Source: Lutibacter sp. (GTDB taxonomy: Bacteria > Bacteroidota > Bacteroidia > Flavobacteriales > Flavobacteriaceae). Taken from it: DNA of 64,000 bases. The stretch spans positions 1-64,000 of the forward strand of contig JAKIVA010000001.1 of assembly GCA_021647265.1 (NCBI GenBank). The letters are read 5' to 3'. Position 1 is the stretch's first letter. Every line of letters starts with the position of its first letter. Below, piece after piece: positions 18,927 through 29,400 of this stretch. Position numbers and translations under genes: made by a program. Below the pieces are notes generated by a model. The model was given only the letters and a program-made list of their open reading frames with translations. It searched no databases and was not told the origin of the DNA.

Positions 18927-19703
18927 ATGAGTGTAAAAGCAAAAAAATACCTTGGTCAACATTTTTTAAAAGATGAACTTATTGCACAACAAATAGCAGA
19001 TAGTTTAACAGGTAAAGGATATGAAAAAGTTTTAGAAATAGGCCCAGGAATGGGTGTATTAACTAAGTACCTGCTCAAAAAAAAATTCACAACACACGTT
19101 GTAGAAATTGATACTGAATCTGTTGAATATCTAAAAGCTCATTTCTTAAATCTAACCGACAGAATTATTTTAAAAAATTTTTTAAAAATAAATTTATCAG
19201 AATATTTTGGAACGAACCAAGTTGCAATTATTGGAAATTTTCCCTATAATATTTCCACCCAAATAGTTTTTAAAACCTTAGAAAACAAACATCAAATTCC
19301 TGAATTTTCAGGTATGTTTCAAAAGGAAGTAGCCAAACGAATTGCAGAAAAAGAAGGAAGTAAAGTGTACGGAATTTTATCGGTTCTTACACAAGCATTT
19401 TACAACGTTGAATACTTATTTACAGTTCCTCCAAATGTTTTTAATCCACCACCAAAAGTTGATTCGGGTGTTCTCAGATTAACTAGAAAAGAAAATTTTA
19501 TATTACCTGTAAATGAAAAATTATTTTACAGAGTTGTAAAAACTGCTTTTCAACAACGCAGAAAAACACTTCGTAATAGTTTAAAAATTATGAATTTATC
19601 AGATAGTTTAAGGGAAGATAGTATCTTTGCAAAACGTCCAGAACAATTATCTGTTCAAGAGTTTATCAATCTTACTTCTAAAATAGAAAAAGATGCAATT
19701 TGA
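18927..19703 (+). CDS. rsmA: 16S rRNA dimethyladenosine transferase (KsgA)
   Basis: A 258-residue SAM-dependent enzyme that dimethylates the two adjacent adenosines (A1518/A1519, E. coli numbering) near the 3' end of 16S rRNA late in 30S assembly. The SAM-binding motif is [10 protein letters not shown] (about 37-46), and the catalytic motif IV is NFPYNIS (about 103-109), here NFPYN where most enzymes have NLPYN. The C-terminal helical domain with [14 protein letters not shown] (about 210-225) is also typical. The N-terminal [11 protein letters not shown] is the family start motif. Its 3' end overlaps mgtE by 11 bp, which implies translational coupling. Confidence 0.96.
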   Translation: MSVKAKKYLGQHFLKDELIAQQIADSLTGKGYEKVLEIGPGMGVLTKYLLKKKFTTHVVEIDTESVEYLKAHFLNLTDRIILKNFLKINLSEYFGTNQVAIIGNFPYNISTQIVFKTLENKHQIPEFSGMFQKEVAKRIAEKEGSKVYGILSVLTQAFYNVEYLFTVPPNVFNPPPKVDSGVLRLTRKENFILPVNEKLFYRVVKTAFQQRRKTLRNSLKIMNLSDSLREDSIFAKRPEQLSVQEFINLTSKIEKDAI

Positions 19704-21045
19704 AATTACAAAAGAATACATTCAACAAATTCAACAATTAATTGCTGAAAATAAAAATACAGCTCTTTTAAATTTATTAGAAGATTTGCATTACGCCGAT
19801 GTTGCTGAAATTATTGAAGAATTAAACACAGAAGAAGCTATTTATCTAATAAAACTATTAGATACTGATATTACTTCAGAAGTAATTGCAGAACTAGATG
19901 AAGATGATCGTGAAAAAATATTAAAGGGGCTTTCTTCAAAAGAAATTGCTGAAGAAATTGAAGAATTAGATACCGATGATGCAACTGATATTATTGCTGA
20001 ACTTTCTGAAAAACAAAAGAAAGAGGTAATTTCTCATATTGAAGATGAAGAGCACGCAAAAGATATTATAGAACTACTGCGCTATGATGAAGATACTGCC
20101 GGTGGTTTAATGGCAAAAGAGTTAGTAAAAGTAAACGAAAATTGGAATGTACTTACGTGCGTTAAAGAAATGCGCAAACAAGCCGAAGAAGTTACTAGAG
20201 TTCACTCTATTTATGTAGTTGATGATAATGATATCTTAAAAGGCCGCCTTTCGTTAAAAGATTTGCTAACAACCTCAACCAAAACAGCCATAAAAGATGT
20301 ACTTATTAAAAAAGTAGATGCCGTTAATGTAAATGACAAAGCTGAAGATGTGGCAAGGATTATGCAAAAATATGATTTAGAAGCTATTCCCGTAGTAGAT
20401 GAATTGGGGCGTTTGGTTGGAAGAATAACCATTGATGATATTGTTGATGTAATTAAAGAGGAAGCTGAAAAAGACTACCAACTTGCGGCAGGTATTACAC
20501 AAGATGTTGAAGCCGATGATAGCATTTGGAAATTAACAAAAGCTCGTTTACCTTGGCTTCTTATTGGTATGTTTGGAGGATTAGGTGCCGCAAGTATTAT
20601 AAATGGTTTTCAAGGAGCTTTTTTAAAGTTTCCAGTATTACTAATTTTCATTCCTTTAATTCAAGCTACAGCTGGTAATGTTGGGGTTCAGTCATCTGCA
20701 ATAGTAGTTCAGGCATTGGCAAATAACACCATGAAAGGAGAAATGGCAAGTCGTATTTTTAAAGAATTTTTATTAGGCTTAATCAACGGTCTTGTTATTG
20801 CTGGCGTAGTAATTTTAATTAGTCACTTTGCATTTAAAACTTCTTTTTTAATTTCAATAACTGTTTGTGTAGCATTAATATCCGTAATTATAATGGCTGC
20901 CCTTATTGGCACATTTATTCCTGTATTCCTAGAAAAAAGAGGAGTAGATCCCGCAGTTGCTACAGGCCCTTTTATAACCACCAGTAACGATGTTTTTGGG
21001 ATTTTAATTTATTTTATGATTGCAAAATTAATCTTAGGCTTTTAA
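19693..21045 (+). CDS. mgtE: Magnesium transporter MgtE
   Basis: A 450-residue inner-membrane Mg2+ channel. The order is standard: the N-terminal MgtE_N superhelical domain rich in Asp/Glu (about 15-125), tandem CBS domains (about 130-255: [20 protein letters not shown] and [20 protein letters not shown]), a plug helix, and five membrane helices (about 285-450) with [11 protein letters not shown] near the first pore helix and the conserved [20 protein letters not shown]. The cytosolic part closes the pore when Mg2+ is high. The start overlaps rsmA by 11 bp. A structured intergenic element follows directly after the stop. Confidence 0.96.
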   Translation: MQFEITKEYIQQIQQLIAENKNTALLNLLEDLHYADVAEIIEELNTEEAIYLIKLLDTDITSEVIAELDEDDREKILKGLSSKEIAEEIEELDTDDATDIIAELSEKQKKEVISHIEDEEHAKDIIELLRYDEDTAGGLMAKELVKVNENWNVLTCVKEMRKQAEEVTRVHSIYVVDDNDILKGRLSLKDLLTTSTKTAIKDVLIKKVDAVNVNDKAEDVARIMQKYDLEAIPVVDELGRLVGRITIDDIVDVIKEEAEKDYQLAAGITQDVEADDSIWKLTKARLPWLLIGMFGGLGAASIINGFQGAFLKFPVLLIFIPLIQATAGNVGVQSSAIVVQALANNTMKGEMASRIFKEFLLGLINGLVIAGVVILISHFAFKTSFLISITVCVALISVIIMAALIGTFIPVFLEKRGVDPAVATGPFITTSNDVFGILIYFMIAKLILGF

Positions 21046-21150
21046 TTTTTTGGGCATTCCACTACGTGTCAGGCTTTCAGTACTCGCTTTTTTAATTATT
21101 AAAAATAATAAAAAAGAGCTCAAACAAAACTTCAATCCTTAATGCAAAAT
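21046..21150. repeat. Structured intergenic element between convergent genes
   Basis: This 105-bp interval folds as a long closed structure. TGGGCATT at its left edge can pair with AATGCA near 21141-21146, and CTCGCTTTTTTAATTATT (near 21083-21100) pairs with AATAATAAAAAAGAG (near 21104-21118). The unpaired core contains TGTCAGGCTTTCAGTACTCGC. From memory it resembles a recurrent Bacteroidetes intergenic element with the pattern GGGCGTT...GGGCTTTC...TTTTTT-AAAAAA...CAATCC-AACGC. It could be a bidirectional terminator, a REP-type repeat or a small RNA. Only one copy is present here. Confidence 0.5.
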
Positions 21151-21684
21151 TTACCTGTACTTCATTTTCTTAAACAGGTCCCAAAGTACAATCCCTGTAC
21201 TAACAGCTATATTTAATGAATGTTTTGTTCCAAATTGCGGAATTTCAATACAATAATTTGAAGCTGAAACCACCTCTTGCTGCACACCTTTCACTTCATT
21301 ACCAAAAATAACAGCATATTTTTGATTGGGGTCAATGTTAAAATCTTGTAACATTGTACTTCCTTCCACTTGCTCAATAGCAACTATTTCAATATTTAAA
21401 CCGTTCAATCTTTCAATTAATTGAAGTGTGTCTTCTACATATTCCCAAGCAACAGATTCTGTTGCTCCTAACGCTGTTTTATGAATATCTTTATGAGGTG
21501 GCTGTGCTGTAATTCCGCACAAATAAATTTTTTCAATTAAAAAAGCATCACTTGTTCTAAAAACCGATCCAATATTATTTAAACTTCTAATATTATCAAG
21601 TATCACAATTAGGGGAATTTTATCGGTTTTTTTAAACTCTTCAACATTAAATCTTCCTAATTCGCTGTTTTTTAATTTTCTCAT
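21151..21684 (-). CDS. TrmH/SpoU family RNA 2'-O-methyltransferase
   Basis: A 177-residue SPOUT-fold methyltransferase. The family motifs are present: motif 1 NIRSLNNIGSVFRTSDAF (Asn and Arg contact substrate), motif 2 IFGNEVKGV (about 123-131) and motif 3 CIEIPQFGTKHSLNIAVSTG (about 145-165), which forms the knot and binds SAM. It lacks the N-terminal RNA-binding extension of TrmH/RlmB, which fits the short group that modifies tRNA or rRNA ribose. The exact target cannot be told. It is divergent from mutS with a 62-bp gap. Confidence 0.92.
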   Translation of the reverse strand: MRKLKNSELGRFNVEEFKKTDKIPLIVILDNIRSLNNIGSVFRTSDAFLIEKIYLCGITAQPPHKDIHKTALGATESVAWEYVEDTLQLIERLNGLNIEIVAIEQVEGSTMLQDFNIDPNQKYAVIFGNEVKGVQQEVVSASNYCIEIPQFGTKHSLNIAVSTGIVLWDLFKKMKYR

Positions 21685-21746
21685 AAATTCGTTTATCTTT
21701 AAAACGGAATAATTAACTTCGCAAAACTAATCTAAATTCTTAAAAA

Positions 21747-24380
21747 TTGGCAGCGAAAACTAAGAAAGTCACTCCTTTAATGAAACAATACAATGCAATT
21801 AAGGTAAAATACCCTGACGCAATGTTGTTGTTTAGAGTGGGTGATTTTTACGAGACTTTTGGCGAAGATGCTAAAAAAGCAGCGAAAGTTTTAGGAATTA
21901 TTTTAACAAAACGAGGTGCTGGAAGCGAAACTGAAACTGCGTTGGCTGGTTTTCCACATCATTCATTAAACACCTATTTACCAAAACTGGTAAAAGCAGG
22001 TATGCGTGTTGCTATTTGTGATCAGTTAGAAGATCCAAAAATGACAAAAACCATTGTAAAACGTGGTGTTACAGAATTGGTAACCCCTGGTGTTGCATTA
22101 AATGATGAAGTTTTACAAGCGAAAACTAATAATTTTTTGGCATCTATTCATTTCGGATCTGCCCGCCGAACTGGAGGGGAAAAAAATATAGGCATTTCAT
22201 TTTTAGATGTTTCTACAGGTGAATTTTTAACTGCACAAGGGAATAGTGAATACATAGATAAACTACTCCAAAATTTCAATCCAAGTGAAGTTTTAGTTCA
22301 AAAACAATATAAAACCACGTTTTTAGAACAATTTGGCACTCAATTTTACACTTTTTATTTAGAAGATTGGATTTTTCAATCGGAATATGCGTTGGAAACT
22401 TTAACCAATCATTTCAACGTAAAAACACTAAAAGGTTTTGGTATTGATACGTTAAACGAAGCTATAATTGCTTCTGGAGTTGCACTGCACTATTTATCTG
22501 AAACACAACACAACAATTTAAATCATATTACTGTAATTAAGCGTGTTTTAGAAGATAATTATGTTTGGATGGATCGTTTTACCATTCGTAATTTAGAACT
22601 ATATAACACTACTTCTGATAATGCCGTAACGCTTTTAGATGTTATTGACAAAACCATTTCACCAATGGGTGGAAGATTGCTAAAGAGATGGTTAGCATTA
22701 CCTTTAAAAGATATCAATCACATTAAAAATCGCCATGACATTGTAAAATATTTTATTGATAACGAAACTTTTTTCGAACTTTCAATTCAACAAATAAAAC
22801 AAATTAGTGACATTGAGCGGCTAGTATCAAAAGTAGCAACAGGTAAAGTAAATCCGCGAGAAGTAGTATTACTTAAAAATTCATTAAATGCCATCATTCC
22901 AATAAAAGAAGCTGCTGAAAAAAGCAATAATGAATCTTTAAAAATAATTGGGACACAACTTCAAAGTTGCACTACAATTCGGGAGAAAATAGCAAAAACA
23001 TTGAATGAAGATGCACCTGTTAATATTAACAAAGGAAATAGTATTGCAAGTGGTATTTCAACTGAATTAGATGAGTTAAGAGCAATTTCAACCTCTGGAA
23101 AAACGTACTTAAACAGTATGGTTTCTCGTGAAATTGAACGCACAGGAATTTCGTCTTTAAAAATAGCCTTTAACAATGTTTTTGGGTATTATATTGAAGT
23201 TAGGAATACCCATAAAGATAAAGTTCCTGAAGAATGGATTCGCAAACAAACATTGGTAAGTGCTGAACGTTATATTACTGAAGAATTAAAAGAGTATGAA
23301 ACTAAAATTTTAGGTGCTGAAGAAAGAATTAGTAAACTTGAAAATGAGCTTTTTACAAAATTAATTAGCTCAATGCTGGATTATATTCAGCCCATTCAGC
23401 TCAATGCACAATTAATTGCACAAATTGATTGTTTAATTTCTTTTGCAAAAATTGCCAAACAATATAATTATGTACGGCCACAATTAGATGAAAGCACCAA
23501 TCTAGAAATTAAAAATGGTAGGCATCCTGTAATTGAAAAACAATTGCCAATTGGTGAAGAATATATTGCAAACGATGTAGTTTTAAATAGAAATTTACAA
23601 CAAATAATTATGATTACTGGTCCAAATATGAGTGGTAAATCAGCTATTTTACGCCAAACTGCTTTAATTGTATTATTGGCGCAAATGGGAAGTTACGTAC
23701 CTGCACAAAATGCAAGAATTGGTATTATTGATAAAATATTTACACGTGTTGGTGCTAGTGATAATATTTCTATGGGTGAATCTACTTTTATGGTTGAAAT
23801 GAATGAAACTGCTAACATTTTAAATAATATTTCTGAAAGAAGCTTGGTACTTTTAGATGAAATTGGCCGAGGTACAAGCACCTATGATGGTATTTCAATT
23901 GCCTGGGCCATAGCTGAATATTTACACGAACATCCTTCAAAAGCAAAAACATTATTTGCCACACATTACCACGAGTTAAATGATATGACGAATACATTTG
24001 AACGTATTAAAAACTTCAATGTTTCAGTTAAAGAATTAAAAGATAAAGTAATTTTTCTCAGAAAATTGGTTCCTGGAGGTAGTGAACACAGTTTTGGAAT
24101 TTACGTTGCTAAATTAGCAGGAATGCCAACTGCTGTTGTTCATAGGGCGAGTAAAATGCTAAAACAGTTAGAAAAAAACCATACGAATGACAATGTAAAA
24201 GAAACCTTAAAAAATGCTTCAGAAAACGATATGCAATTGAGCTTTTTTAAGTTAGATGACCCTTTATTAGAAGATATTAAGGAAGAAATTCTTTCTACTA
24301 ATATTGACACGCTTACACCAATTGAGGCTTTAATGAAATTGAATGAAATTAAAAGAATGTTGACTAAAAACAAAATGTAG
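21747..24380 (+). CDS. mutS: DNA mismatch repair protein MutS
   Basis: An 877-residue ATPase that recognises mismatches and recruits MutL. The mismatch-reading Phe-x-Glu lies in [11 protein letters not shown] (about residues 32-42). The connector, lever and clamp domains follow, and the C-terminal ATPase has Walker [14 protein letters not shown] (about 628-640), the [10 protein letters not shown] signature, Walker [15 protein letters not shown] (about 700-713) and the THYHEL switch. The start is a TTG codon: the encoded [19 protein letters not shown] matches the usual Flavobacteriia N-terminus and the next Met is 12 residues in. No MutL gene lies nearby. Confidence 0.97.
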   Translation: MAAKTKKVTPLMKQYNAIKVKYPDAMLLFRVGDFYETFGEDAKKAAKVLGIILTKRGAGSETETALAGFPHHSLNTYLPKLVKAGMRVAICDQLEDPKMTKTIVKRGVTELVTPGVALNDEVLQAKTNNFLASIHFGSARRTGGEKNIGISFLDVSTGEFLTAQGNSEYIDKLLQNFNPSEVLVQKQYKTTFLEQFGTQFYTFYLEDWIFQSEYALETLTNHFNVKTLKGFGIDTLNEAIIASGVALHYLSETQHNNLNHITVIKRVLEDNYVWMDRFTIRNLELYNTTSDNAVTLLDVIDKTISPMGGRLLKRWLALPLKDINHIKNRHDIVKYFIDNETFFELSIQQIKQISDIERLVSKVATGKVNPREVVLLKNSLNAIIPIKEAAEKSNNESLKIIGTQLQSCTTIREKIAKTLNEDAPVNINKGNSIASGISTELDELRAISTSGKTYLNSMVSREIERTGISSLKIAFNNVFGYYIEVRNTHKDKVPEEWIRKQTLVSAERYITEELKEYETKILGAEERISKLENELFTKLISSMLDYIQPIQLNAQLIAQIDCLISFAKIAKQYNYVRPQLDESTNLEIKNGRHPVIEKQLPIGEEYIANDVVLNRNLQQIIMITGPNMSGKSAILRQTALIVLLAQMGSYVPAQNARIGIIDKIFTRVGASDNISMGESTFMVEMNETANILNNISERSLVLLDEIGRGTSTYDGISIAWAIAEYLHEHPSKAKTLFATHYHELNDMTNTFERIKNFNVSVKELKDKVIFLRKLVPGGSEHSFGIYVAKLAGMPTAVVHRASKMLKQLEKNHTNDNVKETLKNASENDMQLSFFKLDDPLLEDIKEEILSTNIDTLTPIEALMKLNEIKRMLTKNKM

Positions 24381-24439
24381 TACTCGTCATTTTCTATAGT
24401 TAAACTTAAATCTGTACTATTTTAAACTATTTTTTTAGC

Positions 24440-24447
24440 TATCTTTG
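24440..24447 (+). promoter_or_regulatory. -7 box for tatA
   Basis: TATCTTTG fits the TAnnTTTG element and lies 19 bp before the tatA ATG, giving a very short leader. No TTG is visible at -33. Confidence 0.4.
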
Positions 24448-24465
24448 TACTCAAATTAATTTGTA

Positions 24466-24783
24466 ATGTACTTATTTATTAGTGGTCCTGAAATATTTGT
24501 TGTATTACTTCTTGTTGTAATGCTTTTTGGAGCAGACAAGCTCCCTGAAATAGCTCGTGGTCTCGGAAAAGGTATGCGTCAAATAAAAGATGCTACTAAT
24601 GATATTAAAAGAGAAATTAACACGAGTGCCAAAAAAAATAACATTGATATTGATCTTGCCTCTAATGTTAAAAAAGAAATAAATAAAGTAAAAGATAATT
24701 TTGATGATTTTACGAGACCTGTTTCAAAAATAAAAGACTCTGTTGAAGATTTCACAGGTCCTATTAAACGAAAAAAGTTATAG
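24466..24783 (+). CDS. tatA: Twin-arginine translocase subunit TatA/TatE
   Basis: A 105-residue membrane protein of the Tat pathway, which moves folded proteins across the inner membrane. The layout is classic: a single N-terminal transmembrane helix (about 6-22), the FG hinge in LFGADKLPEIARGLG, an amphipathic helix (about 25-45: KGMRQIKDATNDIKREI), then a charged, probably disordered tail. TatA polymers form the conduit with TatC, which is not in this window. The gene has its own -7 box and converges on the O-methyltransferase gene with an 11-bp gap. Confidence 0.93.
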   Translation: MYLFISGPEIFVVLLLVVMLFGADKLPEIARGLGKGMRQIKDATNDIKREINTSAKKNNIDIDLASNVKKEINKVKDNFDDFTRPVSKIKDSVEDFTGPIKRKKL

Positions 24784-24794
24784 TACTTAATTTC

Positions 24795-25436
24795 TTATTT
24801 TACTCTACTTATTGATAATCCATCACGTATAGGCAACAAAACAGTTTCAATTCTATTATCTGAGTTTAATAATTTATTGTATTCTACCAAAGATTTTGTG
24901 TCTAAATCTTTAGGCTTAATTTCTTCAACAACTTTTCCATTCCACAATACATTATCCGATAAAATTACGCCTCCTGTATTCATTTTATCAATCACTAAAT
25001 TAAAATAGTTACTATAATTACATTTATCGGCATCAATAAAAACCAAATCAAATTTTTCATCAATAATTGGTATGATGTCCAGTGCATTACCTACCAAATG
25101 TTTAATTTGATTTTTATAAGAAGATTTATCAAAGTATTTTTTTGCAAAATCTTCTAATTCTTCATTCTTATCAATCGTATAAAGCGTGCCATTCGCCTTC
25201 ATTCCTTCAGCCAAACAAAGTGCAGAGTAACCTGTATATGTACCTATTTCCAAAATGGTTGTAGGTTGAATTAATTTTGAAATCATTGCCAATATTCTTC
25301 CTTGAAAAGCACCACTTAACATTCTTGGGTTCAATACTTTTTGCCAAGTTTCTTTATTTAATTGTTGTAAAAGTTGCGGTTCACTTTGGGAGTGATTTAC
25401 TACATACTCATCAATATTATTGGGTATAAAACTCAT
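24795..25436 (-). CDS. Class I SAM-dependent O-methyltransferase (COMT/CCoAOMT-like)
   Basis: A 213-residue soluble methyltransferase of the O-methyltransferase family 3 (caffeoyl-CoA type). The SAM-binding glycine motif is LEIGTYTGYSALCLAEG (about 60-76). The acidic metal/SAM region is FDLVFIDADKCNYSNYF (about 128-144), which carries the Asp typical of metal-dependent catechol-type enzymes, and GGVILSDNVLWNGKV follows. Bacterial members act on varied catechol or small hydroxylated substrates, and the substrate here is unknown. It lies in the same orientation as the sigma/anti-sigma genes, 73 bp downstream, and may or may not share their transcript. Confidence 0.88.
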   Translation of the reverse strand: MSFIPNNIDEYVVNHSQSEPQLLQQLNKETWQKVLNPRMLSGAFQGRILAMISKLIQPTTILEIGTYTGYSALCLAEGMKANGTLYTIDKNEELEDFAKKYFDKSSYKNQIKHLVGNALDIIPIIDEKFDLVFIDADKCNYSNYFNLVIDKMNTGGVILSDNVLWNGKVVEEIKPKDLDTKSLVEYNKLLNSDNRIETVLLPIRDGLSISRVK

Positions 25437-25509
25437 TGTGTTTTTTTGTGAAAGTATATAAAGTGAACTTCATTTAAAGTTTCTTTATAGTGTAATTTGT
25501 ATATTTTTA

Positions 25510-25764
25510 TTATTGGTTTATCTTGATTTCCAATTCTTCTTTAATATGTTCTTTTTCTTCTTCACTTAAAAAGTCCTCTTTTATAAGTTTAGAATCTTTA
25601 TGAATTTCAACACATTTGGTCACCACATGATTTTGTTTGGAGTACAAACCACATTTTTTACATAAAAAAAGGTGGATATTAAGTTTTACCTTTTCCCATA
25701 GAGTTGTTTCATTGTACTGGTTTTTATCACATAAAGCAGTTGCTTCATCACAGGTTAATTTCAT
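25510..25764 (-). CDS. Short zinc-binding anti-sigma-like protein
   Basis: An 84-residue protein with two cysteines at the start (LTCDEATALCDKN) and the motif H-x3-C-x2-C in NIHLFLCKKC. This is the zinc-binding anti-sigma (ZAS) signature found in ECF anti-sigma factors. No membrane helix follows, so it would be a soluble anti-sigma that holds the sigma factor in the cytoplasm. It starts 10 bp after the ECF sigma gene, the normal arrangement for such pairs. The signal sensed is unknown; zinc-thiol chemistry makes oxidative or thiol stress one possibility. Confidence 0.8.
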   Translation of the reverse strand: MKLTCDEATALCDKNQYNETTLWEKVKLNIHLFLCKKCGLYSKQNHVVTKCVEIHKDSKLIKEDFLSEEEKEHIKEELEIKINQ

Positions 25765-25774
25765 ATTCTAATTT

Positions 25775-26344
25775 TTAATTTTTAAACCAACTTTCTTCCA
25801 TACATTTTCTTAGTTGAGTTCTCGCTCTGTGTATAATTACCCAAAGATTTGACGAGGTTATCTCAAGTTCCTTACATATTTCTTCTGTTTCAAATTGTTG
25901 AATGGTTTTCATTTTAAAAACCATTGCATACTTTTCCGGCAAGTCTTCAATACATTTTTCTAAGGCTACCCCTAACTCATCATTTTCAATACTTTTTTCA
26001 ATTTCATTATTCCAATTTGTTGGAACACATTCTTCTATCCATTCACCTTCTCTGTCTCCATCAGTATAAAAACTCATTTTTACTTCAGCTTTCCCTTTAA
26101 CTGAATTAATTTTACGGTAATAGTCAATAATTTTTCGCTTAAGAATAGCTATTAGCCAAGTTCGTTCACTTGCTTTACCCTGAAAATTATCTTTTGCTTT
26201 TAAAGCTGCAAAAAACGTGTCTTGCACTATATCTTTTGCGATGTCATGATTGCTAACTCTACTAATTGTATAATTAAAAAGATAATCTGCGTGGAGTATT
26301 ACCCATTTAGTTGGATTGAGTTTCTGTTTGTTAGTTAATGGCAT
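25775..26344 (-). CDS. ECF-type RNA polymerase sigma factor
   Basis: A 189-residue sigma-70 family factor lacking regions 1 and 3. Region 2 spans about 15-90, with the RNA-polymerase-binding helix DIAKDIVQDTFFAALKA and the promoter-melting segment ASERTWLIAILKRKIIDYYRK. Region 4 spans about 125-180 (LPEKYAMVFKMKTIQQFETEEICKELEITSSN...IHRARTQLRKCM), a helix-turn-helix for the -35 element. It is followed after 10 bp by the zinc-binding anti-sigma. The linker between the regions is longer than in many ECF factors and acidic. Target genes cannot be derived from the window. Confidence 0.93.
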   Translation of the reverse strand: MPLTNKQKLNPTKWVILHADYLFNYTISRVSNHDIAKDIVQDTFFAALKAKDNFQGKASERTWLIAILKRKIIDYYRKINSVKGKAEVKMSFYTDGDREGEWIEECVPTNWNNEIEKSIENDELGVALEKCIEDLPEKYAMVFKMKTIQQFETEEICKELEITSSNLWVIIHRARTQLRKCMEESWFKN

Positions 26345-26453
26345 TAATTTTAATTGCTTTATAGCTAAAATAGTTAATTATTTACAATAATTTTAGTTTC
26401 ATTATTTTTTAGTATAAGTTGCCTTGGTCGTTTAATTTTTCTAACATATACAT

Positions 26454-29400
26454 TTAATTTGCATATTTGTCAATTAAATTAAAGAGTAATTTCTTATTTA
26501 TTGGTTTGGTTAAATATGCATCAAATCCTTTTTTTAGAGCTATCTCTTTATCTGATTCCATTGCAAAAGCTGATAGTGCTATTACCGGTAATGACGGATT
26601 TATCTTTTTAATTGCTGCCATGGCTTCATTACCATCCATTATAGGCATTTTAATATCTAAAAAAACCAAATCTATTTCAGGGTGATTCTCTAGTAATTCA
26701 ACTGCTTTTTTACCATTGCTTGCTTCAATAATTTTATAGTTTGTTTTTGAAAATAATTCGTTAATATACATCATATTATATTCTTCATCCTCAGCTACTA
26801 ATATTGTTAATTCTCGATTTTTCACTTGCTTGTTTGATTTTTGTTCTTCAACAATTGAAGAAACTAATGGTTCTTTCACCTTAATATAAGGTATGGTAAA
26901 ATAAATTGTTGTTCCTTTATTATTAGAATCTATCCAAATATCTCCCTTAAATAATTCAATAAATCTTTTTGAAATTGCTAAGCCTAGCCCTGTTCCTTGA
27001 AGTTTTTTATTCAAATCTTGGTTTGCTTGTATAAATCTATCAAATATTTTATCTTGGATATCAGCTTCAATACCAACTCCTGTATCTTTTACATAAAATT
27101 GCAATTTATCTTCAATAAATTCATATCCAAAATCTATACTTCCTTCATCTGTAAATTTAAATGCGTTTGACAACAAGTTTGTTAATACTTGATTTAATTT
27201 TATTTTATCAATACTAATTACGCTTTTAAAATTTTCCAATCCTTTCACACAATTTAATTTTAAATTGTTTTCCTCAGCTTTTGGTTTGTAAAAAGCATAT
27301 AGATTATCGAGCATTCTATTGATATTTGTACTTTCATAATTTAGCTTTACAACTCCCGCTTCAATTTTTGAAATATCTAAAATGTCATTTACAATAGTTA
27401 ATAATTGTTTACTACTGTTTATTACAACATTCGCATATTTTTCTCTATCCTCATTCGATAAATTTGGTTCTAAAAACAATTCAGAAAACCCAATAATTCC
27501 ATTCATTGGAGTCCTAATTTCATGACTCATATTGGCTAAGAAAGAAGATTTTAATTTATCTGATTCTTGTGCTTTTGCCAAAGCTTGAGTTAATTCATCT
27601 TCTATTTTTTTACGCTGAATAGTGGTACTTATTTGGTCTGCTACAAATTCTAATAAATTTACATCATTTTTATTAAAGGCGTTTTTATTATCATAGCTTT
27701 GAACAACAATAGCTCCAATTACCTTATTCTCAATTGTTAGAGGGACACCTAACCAGCATTCTGAATAAGCACCAACAATATCTACAACTCCTTGTTTTAT
27801 TAATTTTCGATGTTCATCAATAGTAAGCAACAATGGTTTTTTTGTTTTTATTACGTATCCTGTTAAAGAGTTCCTTGCAGAAAACACTTCTACTTCTTCT
27901 TTTTCATCAACAAAAACTGGAGTTGTAATCATATTTGTTTTCTCATTGTAAATAGCAACATAAAAATTACTCGTATCAATAATTGTTTGTAATTCATCTT
28001 TTAAGAAAAGACCAAACTTTTTAAAATCATTAATAGTTAACGCTGCTCTAGAGATATTGTATAATACATTTTCTAATTGTTCATTTTTAACTCTTTCAGT
28101 AATGTCTCTTATAACTGTATGTATTGTAGGTATGTTATCAGGAGTATTAATTCTTGTAAGGGAAACTTCCGCAGGAAAAATACGACCATTTTTTTGTTGA
28201 TGATACCATCTAAATCTATGATGCCCTTTTGCTAAGGCTATTTTCATCATTTCTTCTGCTTTTAAATAAGATGACTCTCCATCAGGTTGTTTTTCAGGAG
28301 AAAGTGCTGATGGGTGCTTTTGAAGTAATGATTGTTTATCTTTATAATCAAATATTCTTAATGTAGATTCATTACAATTGGTATACTTACCATTTTTTAT
28401 AATAAGAACTGCATCAATTGATTTTTCAAAAATATCTCTGTATTTTCGTTCAGATTTTTCAAGTGCTTTTTTAGAATTAATTCTTTCTGTAACATCTTCT
28501 ACTAGTGAAGCAAAACCAGTTATGTTTCCTTCAGCGTCTTTAAGTTGTACATTATACCACCTACATGTTATTATTTTACCATCTTTGGTAATATTTTCAC
28601 TCGAAGTTACTTTCTCAAATTTTAGAGAAGCAAATTTATTTCGAAACTTTTTCATTTCCGGAATTAAATGCGGAGGGTTTATTAAGTCTTTTATTGATTT
28701 TATTTTTGCTTCTTCAAATGTATACCCAAATATTCTTTCAGAAGAGTTATTCCATTCAAGCACATTAAAATCTAAATCCCAAATTATAATCCCTAAGGGT
28801 GTATTTTTAAATATTTCTTCTAAACGCTGATTACTTTTAAATAATAAATCTCTTGAAATTTTTTGCTCAGTAATATCTTCTGCTATCCCTTGAATATGAG
28901 TTGTTTTTCCATTAATATCTTTTATAACATCAATTCTAACCTCAACCCATCTTTCTTTTCCATTTTTAGATAAAACTTTAATAGCCTTTGTTTTAAAACC
29001 TTTAAATCCTTCATTTTTATTTATTGAAATAAATAAAGATTGTACATAATCTACATCATCTGGGTGAATGATTTTAAGTATTTTGAAGGTATTACTTAGT
29101 ACCTCTTCATTGGTATATCCAAATAATTTTATAGCATTTTCTGAAATAAATTCAATTGGAAAATGTTTTTCGTTTTTACATAAAAATACAACTGATGAGC
29201 CTTTGTTAATTATATTATATGCTTTTTGTATTTTTTCTTCATCTGTCTTTCTATCTGTTATTTCATGAAAAAACATAATTATTCCTTCACTTGTAGGTAT
29301 AATTCTATTTTCAAACCACCTATTCCAAGGCTTAAAATAATTTTCAAAACTAACAGGTTTTCTTGTTTTTATAACCTTTTGGTAGTTATCAAAAAAAACA

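Noticed and set aside
28378..28830. 150-codon open frame on the plus strand inside the hybrid kinase gene, and similar ones at 30010-30462 and 1336-1656
   Set aside because: They lie antisense to strongly supported genes, have no recognisable motif and no promoter box. Long antisense frames are expected from the codon use of AT-rich coding DNA.
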